A DNA stretch of 10,437 nt from Gallionellaceae bacterium (GTDB lineage Bacteria; Pseudomonadota; Gammaproteobacteria; Burkholderiales; Gallionellaceae), in contig JAKFXW010000041.1 in NCBI GenBank assembly GCA_021731185.1, positions 1 to 10,437 of the forward strand, read 5' to 3'. The translations under genes and the position numbers were made by a program. Within the stretch, counting starts at the first letter, position 1, and each line of letters opens with the position of its first letter. The notes beneath the pieces are model-generated. The model did no database searches, was not told the DNA's origin, and saw only the letters and a program-made list of their open reading frames with translations. Shown here one piece after another: positions 1 through 7,642 of this stretch.

Positions 1-155
1 TCGTTGATCGTCACATTTTTGAGCGCGGTAATTTCCTTGCCCACCTCATATGACAACACGCGATCTATCAGCAAAAACGGATAACGGTGCGGCAAATATT
101 CCAACACCTGGTGAATATCCATTTGCCTATTCGCAATTATTTGCTCTGTACTCAT
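1..155 (-). CDS. fabZ: (3R)-hydroxyacyl-ACP dehydratase FabZ, N-terminal part (cut by window edge)
   Basis: The first 51 codons are present; the rest lies beyond the left edge. FabZ dehydrates beta-hydroxyacyl-ACP to trans-2-enoyl-ACP in cytoplasmic type II fatty-acid elongation. The visible protein contains the family signature LPHRYPFLLIDRV at about residues 21-33, with the catalytic histidine at residue 23 (HxxxxF context). The catalytic acidic residue of the family would lie beyond the edge. I chose the ATG at 155-153 because it forms a TGATG overlap with the lpxD stop and has a good Shine-Dalgarno (AAGGA, plus-strand TCCTT at 162-166) six bases upstream. A second in-frame ATG at 122-120 (MDIHQVL) matches the start of shorter FabZ proteins and is a possible alternative. 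Placement after lpxD is the classic lpxD-fabZ-lpxA order, so lpxA would be expected next, outside the window. Identity is near certain; only the start is slightly open. Confidence 0.95.
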   Translation of the reverse strand, partial: MSTEQIIANRQMDIHQVLEYLPHRYPFLLIDRVLSYEVGKEITALKNVTIN

Positions 156-1189
156 CAATTTTCCTTTTTTAAAATCTCTTGCTCCAGCATTTTTATTCTT
201 TCAACCAATTCATCCAAATGACGAATCTGAGCAGCATTTTTGCGCCATGCGCGGGCATCGCTGAATGGAAAAATTCCAGTGTACGTTCCTGGCTCACGTA
301 TGGATTTTCCAATCATGGTATGAGATGAAATTTCTACATGATCAGCAATCTGAATATGCCCTAAAATTCCAGAGTGCCCTCCAATACGGCAGTATCGGCC
401 GACAATACCACTACCCGCAATGCCACTTGCTCCGGCCATCACAGTATGTTCACCGATGCGAACATTATGTGAAATTTGAATCTGGTTATCCAGTTTCACC
501 CCGTCACCAATAACCGTATCGTCCAAAGCACCCCGATCTATGGTTGTATTCGCACCTATTTCTACATCATCGCCAATGATTACGCGACCAATCTGTGGAA
601 TTTTTAACCAGCGATCATCATCCAGTGCCAAGCCAAATCCATCTGAGCCGATAATCGCACCCGAATGAACAATTAGCCGATTACCCAATACACAATTGTG
701 ATACACCACCACTCGCGGATACAACAACGCGTGCTCACCCAGCACTGTGTCTGCGCCTATGCTGCACCCAGACATGATCGTACTGCCCGCACCAATTTTA
801 ACTCTTGCACCAATCTCTACATAAGGTCCAATGTGTGCAGTCGGGTGAATCTGCGCGCCCGCTCCGATCACCGCACTATTGTGTATACCCTGTTGCAATT
901 GTTGCGGAGGATTTAAAAATGCAGATACTTTGGCAAAATATAAATAGGGATTTTTACATACGATACGTGGCAATGAAGTTGATTCTGCATCAGCCACGCC
1001 AACAATAATCGCTGCTGCATGTGTCCCGGCAAGTTGCACGCGATAGCGACTATTGGCGAGAAAGGTAAGATGTCCTACACGGGCACTTTCCAGTGTGGCA
1101 ACCTGATTGATTGAAGTGGTGCCATCCCCTAAAACCTGGCCGCCAAATTGTGCGGCAATTGCATCGAGTTGATAATTTTTACGATCCAT
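155..1189 (-). CDS. lpxD: UDP-3-O-(3-hydroxyacyl)glucosamine N-acyltransferase LpxD
   Basis: LpxD transfers a 3-hydroxyacyl chain from ACP to the 2-amino group of UDP-3-O-acyl-glucosamine, the third step of lipid A synthesis, in the cytoplasm. The 344-aa protein is close to the 341 aa of the E. coli enzyme. Residues 1 to about 100 form the uridine-binding N-terminal domain. Residues about 105-290 are a run of hexapeptide repeats (IGAGAQI, IGADTVL, IGDDVEIGANTTIDRG and similar) that fold as a left-handed beta-helix. Residues about 318-342 form the C-terminal helix. The conserved segment TIDRGALDDTVIGDGVKLDN at 216-235 leads into QISHNV, where His241 matches the catalytic His239 of E. coli. The ATG at 1189-1187 is 14 bp after the skp stop, with only a weak, close AGG upstream, so coupling to skp translation is likely. 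Its stop shares one base with the fabZ start. Confidence 0.98.
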   Translation of the reverse strand: MDRKNYQLDAIAAQFGGQVLGDGTTSINQVATLESARVGHLTFLANSRYRVQLAGTHAAAIIVGVADAESTSLPRIVCKNPYLYFAKVSAFLNPPQQLQQGIHNSAVIGAGAQIHPTAHIGPYVEIGARVKIGAGSTIMSGCSIGADTVLGEHALLYPRVVVYHNCVLGNRLIVHSGAIIGSDGFGLALDDDRWLKIPQIGRVIIGDDVEIGANTTIDRGALDDTVIGDGVKLDNQIQISHNVRIGEHTVMAGASGIAGSGIVGRYCRIGGHSGILGHIQIADHVEISSHTMIGKSIREPGTYTGIFPFSDARAWRKNAAQIRHLDELVERIKMLEQEILKKEN

Positions 1190-1203
1190 ACAACCTGGTT
1201 TTT

Positions 1204-1776
1204 CTAATTTATTTCAGGCGTAGCTGAACTCGCATCAGTCGACATTTGTTTTAGGACTTTTGCGGTAATGTCAATATTGGGATTGTGGTAAACTTTTTCC
1301 TGTAAAATCAAATCATATTTTTCTTTCTCCGCGATTGCCTTAATGGCCTTGTTGGCAATTGCCAACACACCTGATAACTCCTCTTGCTTGCGCTGATTCA
1401 AATCTTCGGTAAATTCGCGCTGTATACGCTGCATATTCATATTCAAATTGGTCAATTCGCGATCTTTATTGCGTCGATCCGATTCAGACAGCGTGACCTC
1501 TTCTTTCTCCAACGTGCTCTGTAAATCCCTGATCTGTTTTGCCAATACTTTAATTTCTCGATCGCGTGCAGAAAACTCCCGCTCAATTCGCTTTTCCGCC
1601 TGGATGGCTGGCACAGATTCTCGCAGCACACGGTCAGTGTCCACAACGCCTACACGAAAATCATGCGCCACCACGGGCAGACATACAGATAGCATCAGCA
1701 TAGCCAGCCATCTAGCAACGTGACTACTCAGTTTAGAATTTCCAAAGCTTAATTTTTTGATTTGGTTAGCACGCAC
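1204..1776 (-). CDS. skp: Periplasmic OMP chaperone Skp/OmpH
   Basis: Skp is a trimeric 'jellyfish' chaperone that holds unfolded outer-membrane proteins in the periplasm and passes them to the Bam complex. The 190-aa product has a basic N-terminus and a hydrophobic stretch (about residues 22-36, LAMLMLSVCLPVVA) followed by a likely signal peptidase I site after Ala37. Next comes a beta-strand with the family-typical VGVVDTDRVLRES (about 42-54), a long, highly charged helical or coiled-coil region (about 55-155), and a short return strand, KYDLILQEKVYHNPNIDIT (153-171), typical of OmpH/Skp. The start is GTG at 1776-1774, supported by a strong Shine-Dalgarno AAGGAG (plus-strand 1783-1788) exactly six bases upstream. 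The nearest in-frame ATG (residue 26) would destroy the signal peptide. Position between bamA and lpxD is the standard one. The sequence is variable in this family, so the call rests on fold pattern plus context. Confidence 0.95.
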   Translation of the reverse strand: MRANQIKKLSFGNSKLSSHVARWLAMLMLSVCLPVVAHDFRVGVVDTDRVLRESVPAIQAEKRIEREFSARDREIKVLAKQIRDLQSTLEKEEVTLSESDRRNKDRELTNLNMNMQRIQREFTEDLNQRKQEELSGVLAIANKAIKAIAEKEKYDLILQEKVYHNPNIDITAKVLKQMSTDASSATPEIN

Positions 1777-1794
1777 AATCTACTCCTTGCTTAA

Positions 1795-1823
1795 ATTAAA
1801 AAGGGCTGAATTCAGCCGCTCAA
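1795..1823 (-). promoter_or_regulatory. Candidate sigma-70-like promoter upstream of skp
   Basis: On the minus strand TTGAGC (1823-1818) and TTTAAT (1800-1795) are separated by exactly 17 bases, matching the sigma-70 consensus at 4 of 6 and 5 of 6 positions. Transcription would begin near 1788, at or just before the skp Shine-Dalgarno, giving a very short leader. The 17-bp spacer contains the perfect palindrome at 1804-1817. It could drive skp-lpxD-fabZ separately from bamA. This is pattern matching only, and the terminator reading of the same bases is equally possible. Confidence 0.3.
1804..1817. repeat. Perfect 14-bp palindrome in the bamA-skp spacer
   Basis: GGCTGAATTCAGCC is its own reverse complement. 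Read on the minus strand as RNA it gives a 5-bp stem with an AAUU loop, followed after one C by five U (plus-strand 1798-1802), which resembles a weak intrinsic terminator or attenuator between bamA and skp. As DNA it could instead be a dimeric operator inside the promoter-like spacer. It lies 14 bp after the bamA stop and 27 bp before the skp start. Confidence 0.55.
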
Positions 1824-1838
1824 ATGATGCAATAAAGG

Positions 1839-4136
1839 TTAAAAAAGCGACCCCAGCGTAAATTGTATTTTATCCAACTTATCGCCATTTTGCTTATTTA
1901 ATCCATTAGCTATGCTAATCTTCAGCGGCCCCACGGGTGATATCCAGGTTAATGCCATACCCGCAGCGTAACGTAAGCCAGTCGTGCCTAGCACATTGCT
2001 CGGGCCATATACCGCGCCGCCGTCAATAAATGCACTCAAGCGCACTGATTTTTCTGCGGTCAAGCCAGGCATAGGAAACAATAACTCCATGTTACCGATC
2101 ACGCGCCTATCGCCACCCAGCGAATTGCCCAGATCATCACGCGGCCCTAAAGAATTGGTTCTATAGCCCCGCATTGAATCAGGGCCGCCAGCATAATAGT
2201 TCTGGGTAAAGGGCAACACTTCACCGTCATAACCACTGGCCTTGGCAATCTCGCCATTTAAGCGCAGGGTGAAAATTTTGCTGAGCGGATAGAACCACTG
2301 ATGCTGGTAATTCAACTTATAAAATTTCTGATTTGATGGGGGCAGGGTGGCTGATACGGTCGCACGCTGAACTGTTCCCTCCGTAGTATAAATCGCGCTG
2401 TCACGATTATCGTAACCCCAGCCTATCGTACCAGTCAGATTGGTGGTCGAGGCACCAAACAAATCTACATATTGGATAACCCTTGCCGGACTGACTGTCG
2501 TAATGGAAAGTGCGGTCTGCTCCACGGACAAGCCATAAAAAATGCTTTCATCATCTCCTATAGGTACGCCCAAGCGTATCCCAGTGCCCAGTGTTTGGGT
2601 TCGATATGGGCTAATTACACCTGTGCGCGCAGAATTCACATCGCGCTTATACAAATCGAAACTGCGACTTACCCCCTCGTCGGTGTAATACGGGTTGGTA
2701 TATGACATCGAGTAAATTTGATTAACCTTACTGGTATTAATTTGTGTGGTGAGATGATTGCCCGTACCAAACAAATTACGCTCAGTGATCGAGCCGGTAA
2801 AGATCAGGCCTACGCCACTGGATAGCCCTGCTCCCAGCGAGAAATCACCTGTCAGCTTTTCTTTCACTGACAAACTAATATCCAGTTGATCATTGGTACC
2901 GACTACTTGCGGGGTCTCAATATTCACTTCACTAAAAAAATCCAGGCGATCCACTTTCTGCTTGGATTTTTTAATTTTGCTCGTATCAAACCACGCCCCT
3001 TCCATCTGGCGAAATTCACGCCGGATTACCTCGTCTCGTGTTTTAGTATTGCCCGTAATATCGATACGCCGGATATACGCACGCATCCCTGGATCAACCA
3101 TAAAAGTAAACGCCACTTTGTGGTTCACCTGGTCTAGTTCCGGTACCGCATTGGCGTTGGCAAATGCATAACCATCTTCGCCCAGACGGTCACTTATTTT
3201 TTTAGCCGATTCGGTTAATTCCTTGCGCGAAAAAACGCTACCTGGCATGACTGTAATCAGCTTACGCATTTCTTCATGTGGCAATATATGCTGCGGGCCT
3301 ACCAGCTTAACGTCCGAGACGGTGTACTTATCACCTTCGCGCACTTTGATGGTGATATATATTTCCTGTTTGTCTGAGGTGATGGACACTTGCGTGGATT
3401 CAATAACAAATTCCAGATAGCCAGCATCCAAATAAAATGAGCGTATTGTTTCCAAATCCGCAGATAATTTCTGCTTGGAGTATTGATCATCTTTGGTGAA
3501 CCAGCTCCAGAAGCCGGGCACGCTTAATTCCATCAAAGCATGCAATTCAGCTTCGCTATAGGCCTTATTTCCGATGATGTTAATTTGACTAATTTTGGAA
3601 GTCTCCCCTTCAGTCACATTTAGGGTGACTCCAACACGATTACGCTCCAACTCAGTGATAGTCGTTTTAACTGCTGCACCATATTTTCCTCGCGCCACAT
3701 ATTGCCGCTTAAGTTCCTGCTCGGCCTTATCCAGCGTGGCTTTATCAAAAATAAGTCCCTCAGCCAAGCCCACAGATTTAAGGCTTTCAAGAATCTTTTC
3801 CTGCGGAAAATCCTTAATACCATCCAGAGCAATGCTGGCGATGGTTGGACGCTCGCGTATCTGCACAATCAACACGCCCTGATCCACCTCAAGCCGAATA
3901 TCGTTAAACATACCCGTGGCAAAGAGTGCGCGTATCGCAGTAGTGGCGCGCTCGTCATCCAGCCTATCCCCTACCTTGATTGGCAGATAACTAAATACTG
4001 TCCCTACCTCGGTACGTTGTATGCCTTCAACTCGAATATCCTTAACGACAAAAGGCTCAATCGCCATAACTAAAGTAGTGGTCAATAGCAAAGAGAGTCC
4101 TATAAATTTTACAAATAGAGCCGCGATGAATTTCAT
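1839..4136 (-). CDS. bamA: Outer-membrane protein assembly factor BamA (Omp85)
   Basis: BamA is the essential core of the Bam complex, which folds and inserts beta-barrel proteins into the outer membrane. The 765-aa product has a signal peptide (basic start, hydrophobic core about 9-24, cleavage probably after VMA at Ala25). Five POTRA domains follow (roughly 30-97, 98-178, 181-268, 271-350 and 353-427), each showing the beta-alpha-alpha-beta-beta pattern with conserved glycines such as VEGIQRT, IIGNKAYSE and ITGNTKTRDEV. A 16-strand barrel runs from about 430 to the end. The loop-6 motif conserved in Omp85 proteins appears as MRGY (655-658). The protein ends in IQFTLGSLF, a beta-signal with terminal phenylalanine. 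Length is slightly below the 810 aa of E. coli but normal for betaproteobacteria. The ATG at 4136 is 8 bp after rseP; the Shine-Dalgarno is poor (AGG about 12 bases upstream), suggesting coupling with rseP. Confidence 0.98.
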   Translation of the reverse strand: MKFIAALFVKFIGLSLLLTTTLVMAIEPFVVKDIRVEGIQRTEVGTVFSYLPIKVGDRLDDERATTAIRALFATGMFNDIRLEVDQGVLIVQIRERPTIASIALDGIKDFPQEKILESLKSVGLAEGLIFDKATLDKAEQELKRQYVARGKYGAAVKTTITELERNRVGVTLNVTEGETSKISQINIIGNKAYSEAELHALMELSVPGFWSWFTKDDQYSKQKLSADLETIRSFYLDAGYLEFVIESTQVSITSDKQEIYITIKVREGDKYTVSDVKLVGPQHILPHEEMRKLITVMPGSVFSRKELTESAKKISDRLGEDGYAFANANAVPELDQVNHKVAFTFMVDPGMRAYIRRIDITGNTKTRDEVIRREFRQMEGAWFDTSKIKKSKQKVDRLDFFSEVNIETPQVVGTNDQLDISLSVKEKLTGDFSLGAGLSSGVGLIFTGSITERNLFGTGNHLTTQINTSKVNQIYSMSYTNPYYTDEGVSRSFDLYKRDVNSARTGVISPYRTQTLGTGIRLGVPIGDDESIFYGLSVEQTALSITTVSPARVIQYVDLFGASTTNLTGTIGWGYDNRDSAIYTTEGTVQRATVSATLPPSNQKFYKLNYQHQWFYPLSKIFTLRLNGEIAKASGYDGEVLPFTQNYYAGGPDSMRGYRTNSLGPRDDLGNSLGGDRRVIGNMELLFPMPGLTAEKSVRLSAFIDGGAVYGPSNVLGTTGLRYAAGMALTWISPVGPLKISIANGLNKQNGDKLDKIQFTLGSLF

Positions 4137-4144
4137 GTAATGTT

Positions 4145-5500
4145 TTAACCTAAAAACAAACGGCTAATGTCGTTAAATACCGCCAGCACCATCAAAGTAA
4201 GCAACAGCATAATCCCGACTTTTTGTCCGGCCTCCCATAACTTTTCTGAAACAGGCGATCCCTTAAAAAATTCGACCAGGTAATACAGCAAGTGTCCGCC
4301 ATCCAACATAGGAATAGGAAGTAAATTAAGCACGCCAATGCTAATGCTGATTAGGGCCAGAAAGCTTAAATAGGCTACCACCCCGATCTGCGCGGATTGT
4401 CCGGCATAATCTGCGATGGTGATCGGCCCGCTCAGATTTTTGAGGGACATTTCACCTGTAATCATTTTGCCCATCATTTTCAAACTCAGGATGCTGGTTT
4501 CCCAAGTTTTGACTACCGCCTGTTTGAATGCGGCCAGCGGTGGATACCGCACCTCAGTCAACATCGCCTCAAATTTACTTTTATCAATCTGCGGTGCTGC
4601 GCCAATTTTACCGATCGCTTTACCATTCTCATCAGCAGATTCTGGTGTGATGTTGAGCATCAGCAAACTGCCTGCCCGTTCAACTTCAAAACGCAAAGCT
4701 TGCGCGGGATGACTGCGTACAATTTCTACCAACTGATCCCAGCGCTCAACATCCCGCCCATCCACCCCGAGAATATGGTCACCCACCAATAGACCAGCGC
4801 GTTCCGCCACTCCTCCTGCTATCAACTTACCCACGACTGGCGGAATTAAAGGCTGATGCGGCTGCAAGCCGAGCTTGCGTAAAAAATCACCATCCAAATC
4901 ACTGGCCGCCAGCACCCGCATATCCAATACATGGCTACGCGCTTCACCCTGCGCGGTCTGTCCTTCGATGCGTACTTCAATTCCTTGTAGACCTGCATCC
5001 AGCAAAATCCAGCGTACCTGCTCCCAACTTTGAATGGCTTGCCCATTGATGCTGGTAAGGGTTTCCTGCATGAGCATTTGTGCATTGGCAGCAGGTGTAG
5101 CTGGAAGAACCTCGCCCAATATGGGTTTTAGACCCGGCACGCCGTACATGAACAATGCTGCATACAACACGATGGCCAACAATAAATTAGCCAACGGTCC
5201 CGCCACCACTATCGCCATGCGCTGCAATACCGATTTGCGATTGAAGGAGAATTGCAATTCCTCATGAGCCACATTGCCTTCACGCTCGTCCAGCATCTTG
5301 ACGTAACCGCCCAGTGGAATTGCAGAAATAACCCATTCCGTGTCGCCACCTGCAAAGCGTTTGCTGTACAAAACCGTGCCGAAGCCAACTGAAAATCGCA
5401 GCACTTTCACGCCGCATTTGCGCGCTACCCAGTAGTGACCGTATTCATGAATCACCACCAGCAACGCGATGGCGACAATAAAAGCGAATAATGAAGTCAT
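4145..5500 (-). CDS. rseP: Site-2 zinc metalloprotease RseP
   Basis: RseP is an inner-membrane intramembrane protease that cuts anti-sigma factor RseA after DegS, releasing sigma-E, and also clears leftover signal peptides. The 451-aa product has the zinc-binding HEYGH motif (H18, E19, H22) in the first membrane helix. A second membrane segment lies near 93-118. Two periplasmic PDZ domains follow (about 125-205 and 220-287, the second with VAERAGLLVGDHILGVDG). The C-terminal membrane part carries NLLPIPMLDGG (392-402) with the third zinc ligand Asp400, and a last helix at about 428-445. Length matches E. coli RseP (450 aa). The start ATG overlaps the dxr stop as ATGA (5497-5500), a strong coupling signal. 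Position before bamA is conserved across proteobacteria and fits a shared role in outer-membrane stress. Confidence 0.98.
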   Translation of the reverse strand: MTSLFAFIVAIALLVVIHEYGHYWVARKCGVKVLRFSVGFGTVLYSKRFAGGDTEWVISAIPLGGYVKMLDEREGNVAHEELQFSFNRKSVLQRMAIVVAGPLANLLLAIVLYAALFMYGVPGLKPILGEVLPATPAANAQMLMQETLTSINGQAIQSWEQVRWILLDAGLQGIEVRIEGQTAQGEARSHVLDMRVLAASDLDGDFLRKLGLQPHQPLIPPVVGKLIAGGVAERAGLLVGDHILGVDGRDVERWDQLVEIVRSHPAQALRFEVERAGSLLMLNITPESADENGKAIGKIGAAPQIDKSKFEAMLTEVRYPPLAAFKQAVVKTWETSILSLKMMGKMITGEMSLKNLSGPITIADYAGQSAQIGVVAYLSFLALISISIGVLNLLPIPMLDGGHLLYYLVEFFKGSPVSEKLWEAGQKVGIMLLLTLMVLAVFNDISRLFLG

Positions 5501-6777
5501 GCTATGTGCGCCTTATTTTTGAGTGCGCTGTTTTTAAGTTCATTGTCCCCTTGTGGGGCGCTGTTATTTATTTCGCTGTTATTTATTTCACTGGAAATTA
5601 AATTTTGCGCGACATCGCGTGCCGCAGCATCAGCGGAGAGTACATCTTGCAGAGTAAGCGCCGTATTGGCCGGTAGCCTTACCAGCACCTCGGCAATAAT
5701 TTTTGCAATCGTCAAAAATGAAATGCGGCACTCAAGAAAAGATGCCACCGCCACTTCGTTAGCGGCATTCAATATAGCAGGCGCAGTGCCTCCCGCTCGC
5801 AACGCTTGATAGGCTAAAGCCAGGCACGGAAAGCGTACAAAGTCTGGCGCTTCAAAATTAAGCGCAGCCACCTTTAATAAATCCAAGGGCGCGACACCCG
5901 AAGTAATACGCTCTGGATAAGCTAAGCCATGTGCTATCGGGGTACGCATATCAGGATTGCCCATCTGCGCCAACACTGAGCCATCCACATATTGCACCAA
6001 TGAATGAATAATGCTCTGCGGATGCACGATTACCTCGATTGCTTCTGCAGGTACATTGAATAGCCAGTGCGCCTCGATAACCTCCAAGCCTTTATTCATC
6101 ATGGTGGCTGAGTCAACCGATATTTTTCGCCCCATGCTCCAGTTGGGATGAGCACAGGCCTGCTCCGGTGTGACGTGCTGTAATTGGGATAGGGGCGTAT
6201 TACGAAAAGGGCCGCCGGATGCGGTCAGTAAAATTTTACTCACCCCGCTGGTCGGCCAGTCCGCACTCACGTAGCCATTGGGTAATGCTTGAAAGATCGC
6301 GTTATGTTCACTGTCTATCGGCAACAATGTCGCGCCCGATTTTTGCACAGCCTCCATAAAAATCCGCCCAGCCATTACCAGCGTTTCCTTATTAGCTAAT
6401 AGAATTTTTTTACCTGTGCGCGCTGCGGCCAGCGTGGGATTCAGTCCAGCCGCGCCAACTATTGCAGCCATCACGGTATCCACTTCCGGCAAAGCGGCCA
6501 CGAATTCCAGTGCTGCCGCACCTTGCATGACCTGCGTCGCAGAGCCTGCATGGCTCAAACGCGTGGTGAGACGCGTCGCAGCTGCTTCATCCAGCAACAC
6601 AGCATAGCGCGGTTGGAAGCGCAAACATTGTTCGAACAACACCTCATCTTGCCGCTGCCCAGTCAGCGCGACTATACGATAACGATCAGCATGACGCGCC
6701 ACCACATCGAGTGTGCTAACCCCGATGCTGCCTGTTGAACCCAGTATGGTGAGGTGCTGAACCTTTTTTATAGGCAT
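5497..6777 (-). CDS. dxr: 1-deoxy-D-xylulose 5-phosphate reductoisomerase Dxr with C-terminal extension
   Basis: Dxr (IspC) rearranges and reduces DXP to 2-C-methyl-D-erythritol 4-phosphate with NADPH, the committed step of the MEP isoprenoid pathway. It makes the C5 units used by UppS, encoded nearby. Visible motifs are the NADPH-binding loop ILGSTGSIGVSTLDV (11-25), LLANKETLV (126-134), metal ligands Asp155 and Glu157 in LPIDSEHNAIFQ, TASGGPFR (185-192), HPNWSMGRKISVDSATMMNK (210-229), and Glu232 matching E. coli Glu231. The enzyme is complete by about residue 391. The 426-aa product is about 28 residues longer than the 398-aa E. coli enzyme; the extra tail (about 394-426) is Asn/Ser/Lys-rich with SEINN twice in tandem and looks non-conserved. 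The start ATG has only a weak Shine-Dalgarno and lies 40 bp after cdsA in an AT-rich spacer. The stop overlaps rseP by 4 bp. Confidence 0.97.
   Translation of the reverse strand: MPIKKVQHLTILGSTGSIGVSTLDVVARHADRYRIVALTGQRQDEVLFEQCLRFQPRYAVLLDEAAATRLTTRLSHAGSATQVMQGAAALEFVAALPEVDTVMAAIVGAAGLNPTLAAARTGKKILLANKETLVMAGRIFMEAVQKSGATLLPIDSEHNAIFQALPNGYVSADWPTSGVSKILLTASGGPFRNTPLSQLQHVTPEQACAHPNWSMGRKISVDSATMMNKGLEVIEAHWLFNVPAEAIEVIVHPQSIIHSLVQYVDGSVLAQMGNPDMRTPIAHGLAYPERITSGVAPLDLLKVAALNFEAPDFVRFPCLALAYQALRAGGTAPAILNAANEVAVASFLECRISFLTIAKIIAEVLVRLPANTALTLQDVLSADAAARDVAQNLISSEINNSEINNSAPQGDNELKNSALKNKAHIA
5541..5557 (-). repeat. 17-bp dispersed repeat, copy 1 (inside the dxr tail)
   Basis: The plus-strand sequence cattgtccccttgtggg is identical to 8610-8626. 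Here it lies in the dxr coding sequence and encodes part of SAPQGDNE in the tail. With the next base it forms a CCCC / ACAA / GGGG hairpin on the minus strand. A 17-bp exact match by chance in a window this size is unlikely (well under 1 in 100 by simple counting). Confidence 0.8.
5560..5589 (-). repeat. 15-bp tandem duplication in the 3' end of dxr
   Basis: Two exact, adjacent copies of gctgttatttatttc (plus strand, 5560-5574 and 5575-5589) encode SEINN SEINN in the Dxr tail (residues 396-405). The unit is a multiple of three, so the frame is kept. The repeat directly abuts the copy of the 17-bp dispersed repeat at 5541-5557, as if both belong to one inserted or slipped block. It is AT-rich compared with the dxr body. 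Confidence 0.9.
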
Positions 6778-6817
6778 CTTTTGGTTTTCATCTCTACTTT
6801 TTGGCGTGCATATATAT

Positions 6818-7642
6818 TTAAATCAGCCTTTGCAATAACAATACGCCTGCGGCGATGGGCAGGGTGGAAGTCAACGCATCTATTCTATCCAGTAAACCGC
6901 CATGACCAGGCAAAATCGCGCCACTGTCTTTTACGCCAGCCTGCCGCTTGATGGCAGATTCAAATAAATCGCCGATAACCGCAAATCCGACGGTGATCCA
7001 TGCCGCTAAAAATAAAATACCCAGATACATTTCCTGCAAAGCGGGAAATCCGCCTGTCCAAATTAAAATCAGCACATATAACGAAACACCCAACAGCGCG
7101 CCGCCCACGCCTTCCCAAGTTTTCCCGGGGCTGATGCTGGACGCCAGCTTGTGTTTGCCAAATTTGCGCCCCGTGAAATACGCGGCAATATCAGCCATCC
7201 ATACGATGCTCATTATGCACAGCAGTAACCAAGGACTTTGTACACGCAAATCTACCATCGCCAAACCAGTAGGAATCAATAACATCCACCCGATTAACGC
7301 CATCAGCAAGGGTTGCCGCACTTGCCAGCCGCCTATCATCCAAGCGGGTACAATTAATATCCAGAGCACAGCAGCCACACCGTAAATAATCAGATGCAAA
7401 AAATCGGTATAGGTAGGAGATGAAACATAGAACCAAACTAAAGCCAACATGAGTATCAGACTCAAGCATAAATAAATGTATGTGTCCGTTCTGGCATATT
7501 TTGCTAAGCGCGCCCACTCAGACACGCCTATCAATACAATGCCGATCACCAGCCCCACCCATATTACGTCTGGCAAGTAAAATAATGCACCCAAAAATCC
7601 CACCAACAAGATAATGGCTGTAATCACGCGTTGCTTAAGCAT
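6818..7642 (-). CDS. cdsA: Phosphatidate cytidylyltransferase CdsA
   Basis: CdsA is a multi-pass inner-membrane enzyme that condenses CTP with phosphatidic acid to give CDP-diacylglycerol, the precursor of all main phospholipids. The 274-aa product is highly hydrophobic, with about seven or eight membrane segments (for example 6-23, 27-42, 55-73, 82-103, 111-130, 138-156, 180-196 and 207-226). It ends with the full family signature: SAIKRQAGVKDSGAILPGHG (229-248) followed by GLLDRID (249-255), containing the acidic residues that bind magnesium. SPGKTWEG (171-178) is also conserved. The ATG at 7642 lies inside the end of uppS (8-bp overlap), with AAGGG about seven bases upstream within uppS, so translation is coupled. 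Length is near the E. coli enzyme (285 aa). The uppS-cdsA-dxr order is conserved. Confidence 0.97.
   Translation of the reverse strand: MLKQRVITAIILLVGFLGALFYLPDVIWVGLVIGIVLIGVSEWARLAKYARTDTYIYLCLSLILMLALVWFYVSSPTYTDFLHLIIYGVAAVLWILIVPAWMIGGWQVRQPLLMALIGWMLLIPTGLAMVDLRVQSPWLLLCIMSIVWMADIAAYFTGRKFGKHKLASSISPGKTWEGVGGALLGVSLYVLILIWTGGFPALQEMYLGILFLAAWITVGFAVIGDLFESAIKRQAGVKDSGAILPGHGGLLDRIDALTSTLPIAAGVLLLQRLI

Noticed and set aside
3702..4073. 123-codon open frame on the plus strand opposite bamA
   Set aside because: Shadow of the POTRA-encoding region; no motif and no promoter or ribosome-binding site.
4397..4792. 131-codon open frame on the plus strand opposite rseP
   Set aside because: Shadow of the PDZ-encoding part of rseP; no recognisable domain and no supporting context on the plus strand.
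6948..7385. 145-codon open frame on the plus strand opposite cdsA
   Set aside because: It is antisense to a clearly recognised gene, and its composition mirrors the complement of hydrophobic codons. No ribosome-binding site or family motif is visible.
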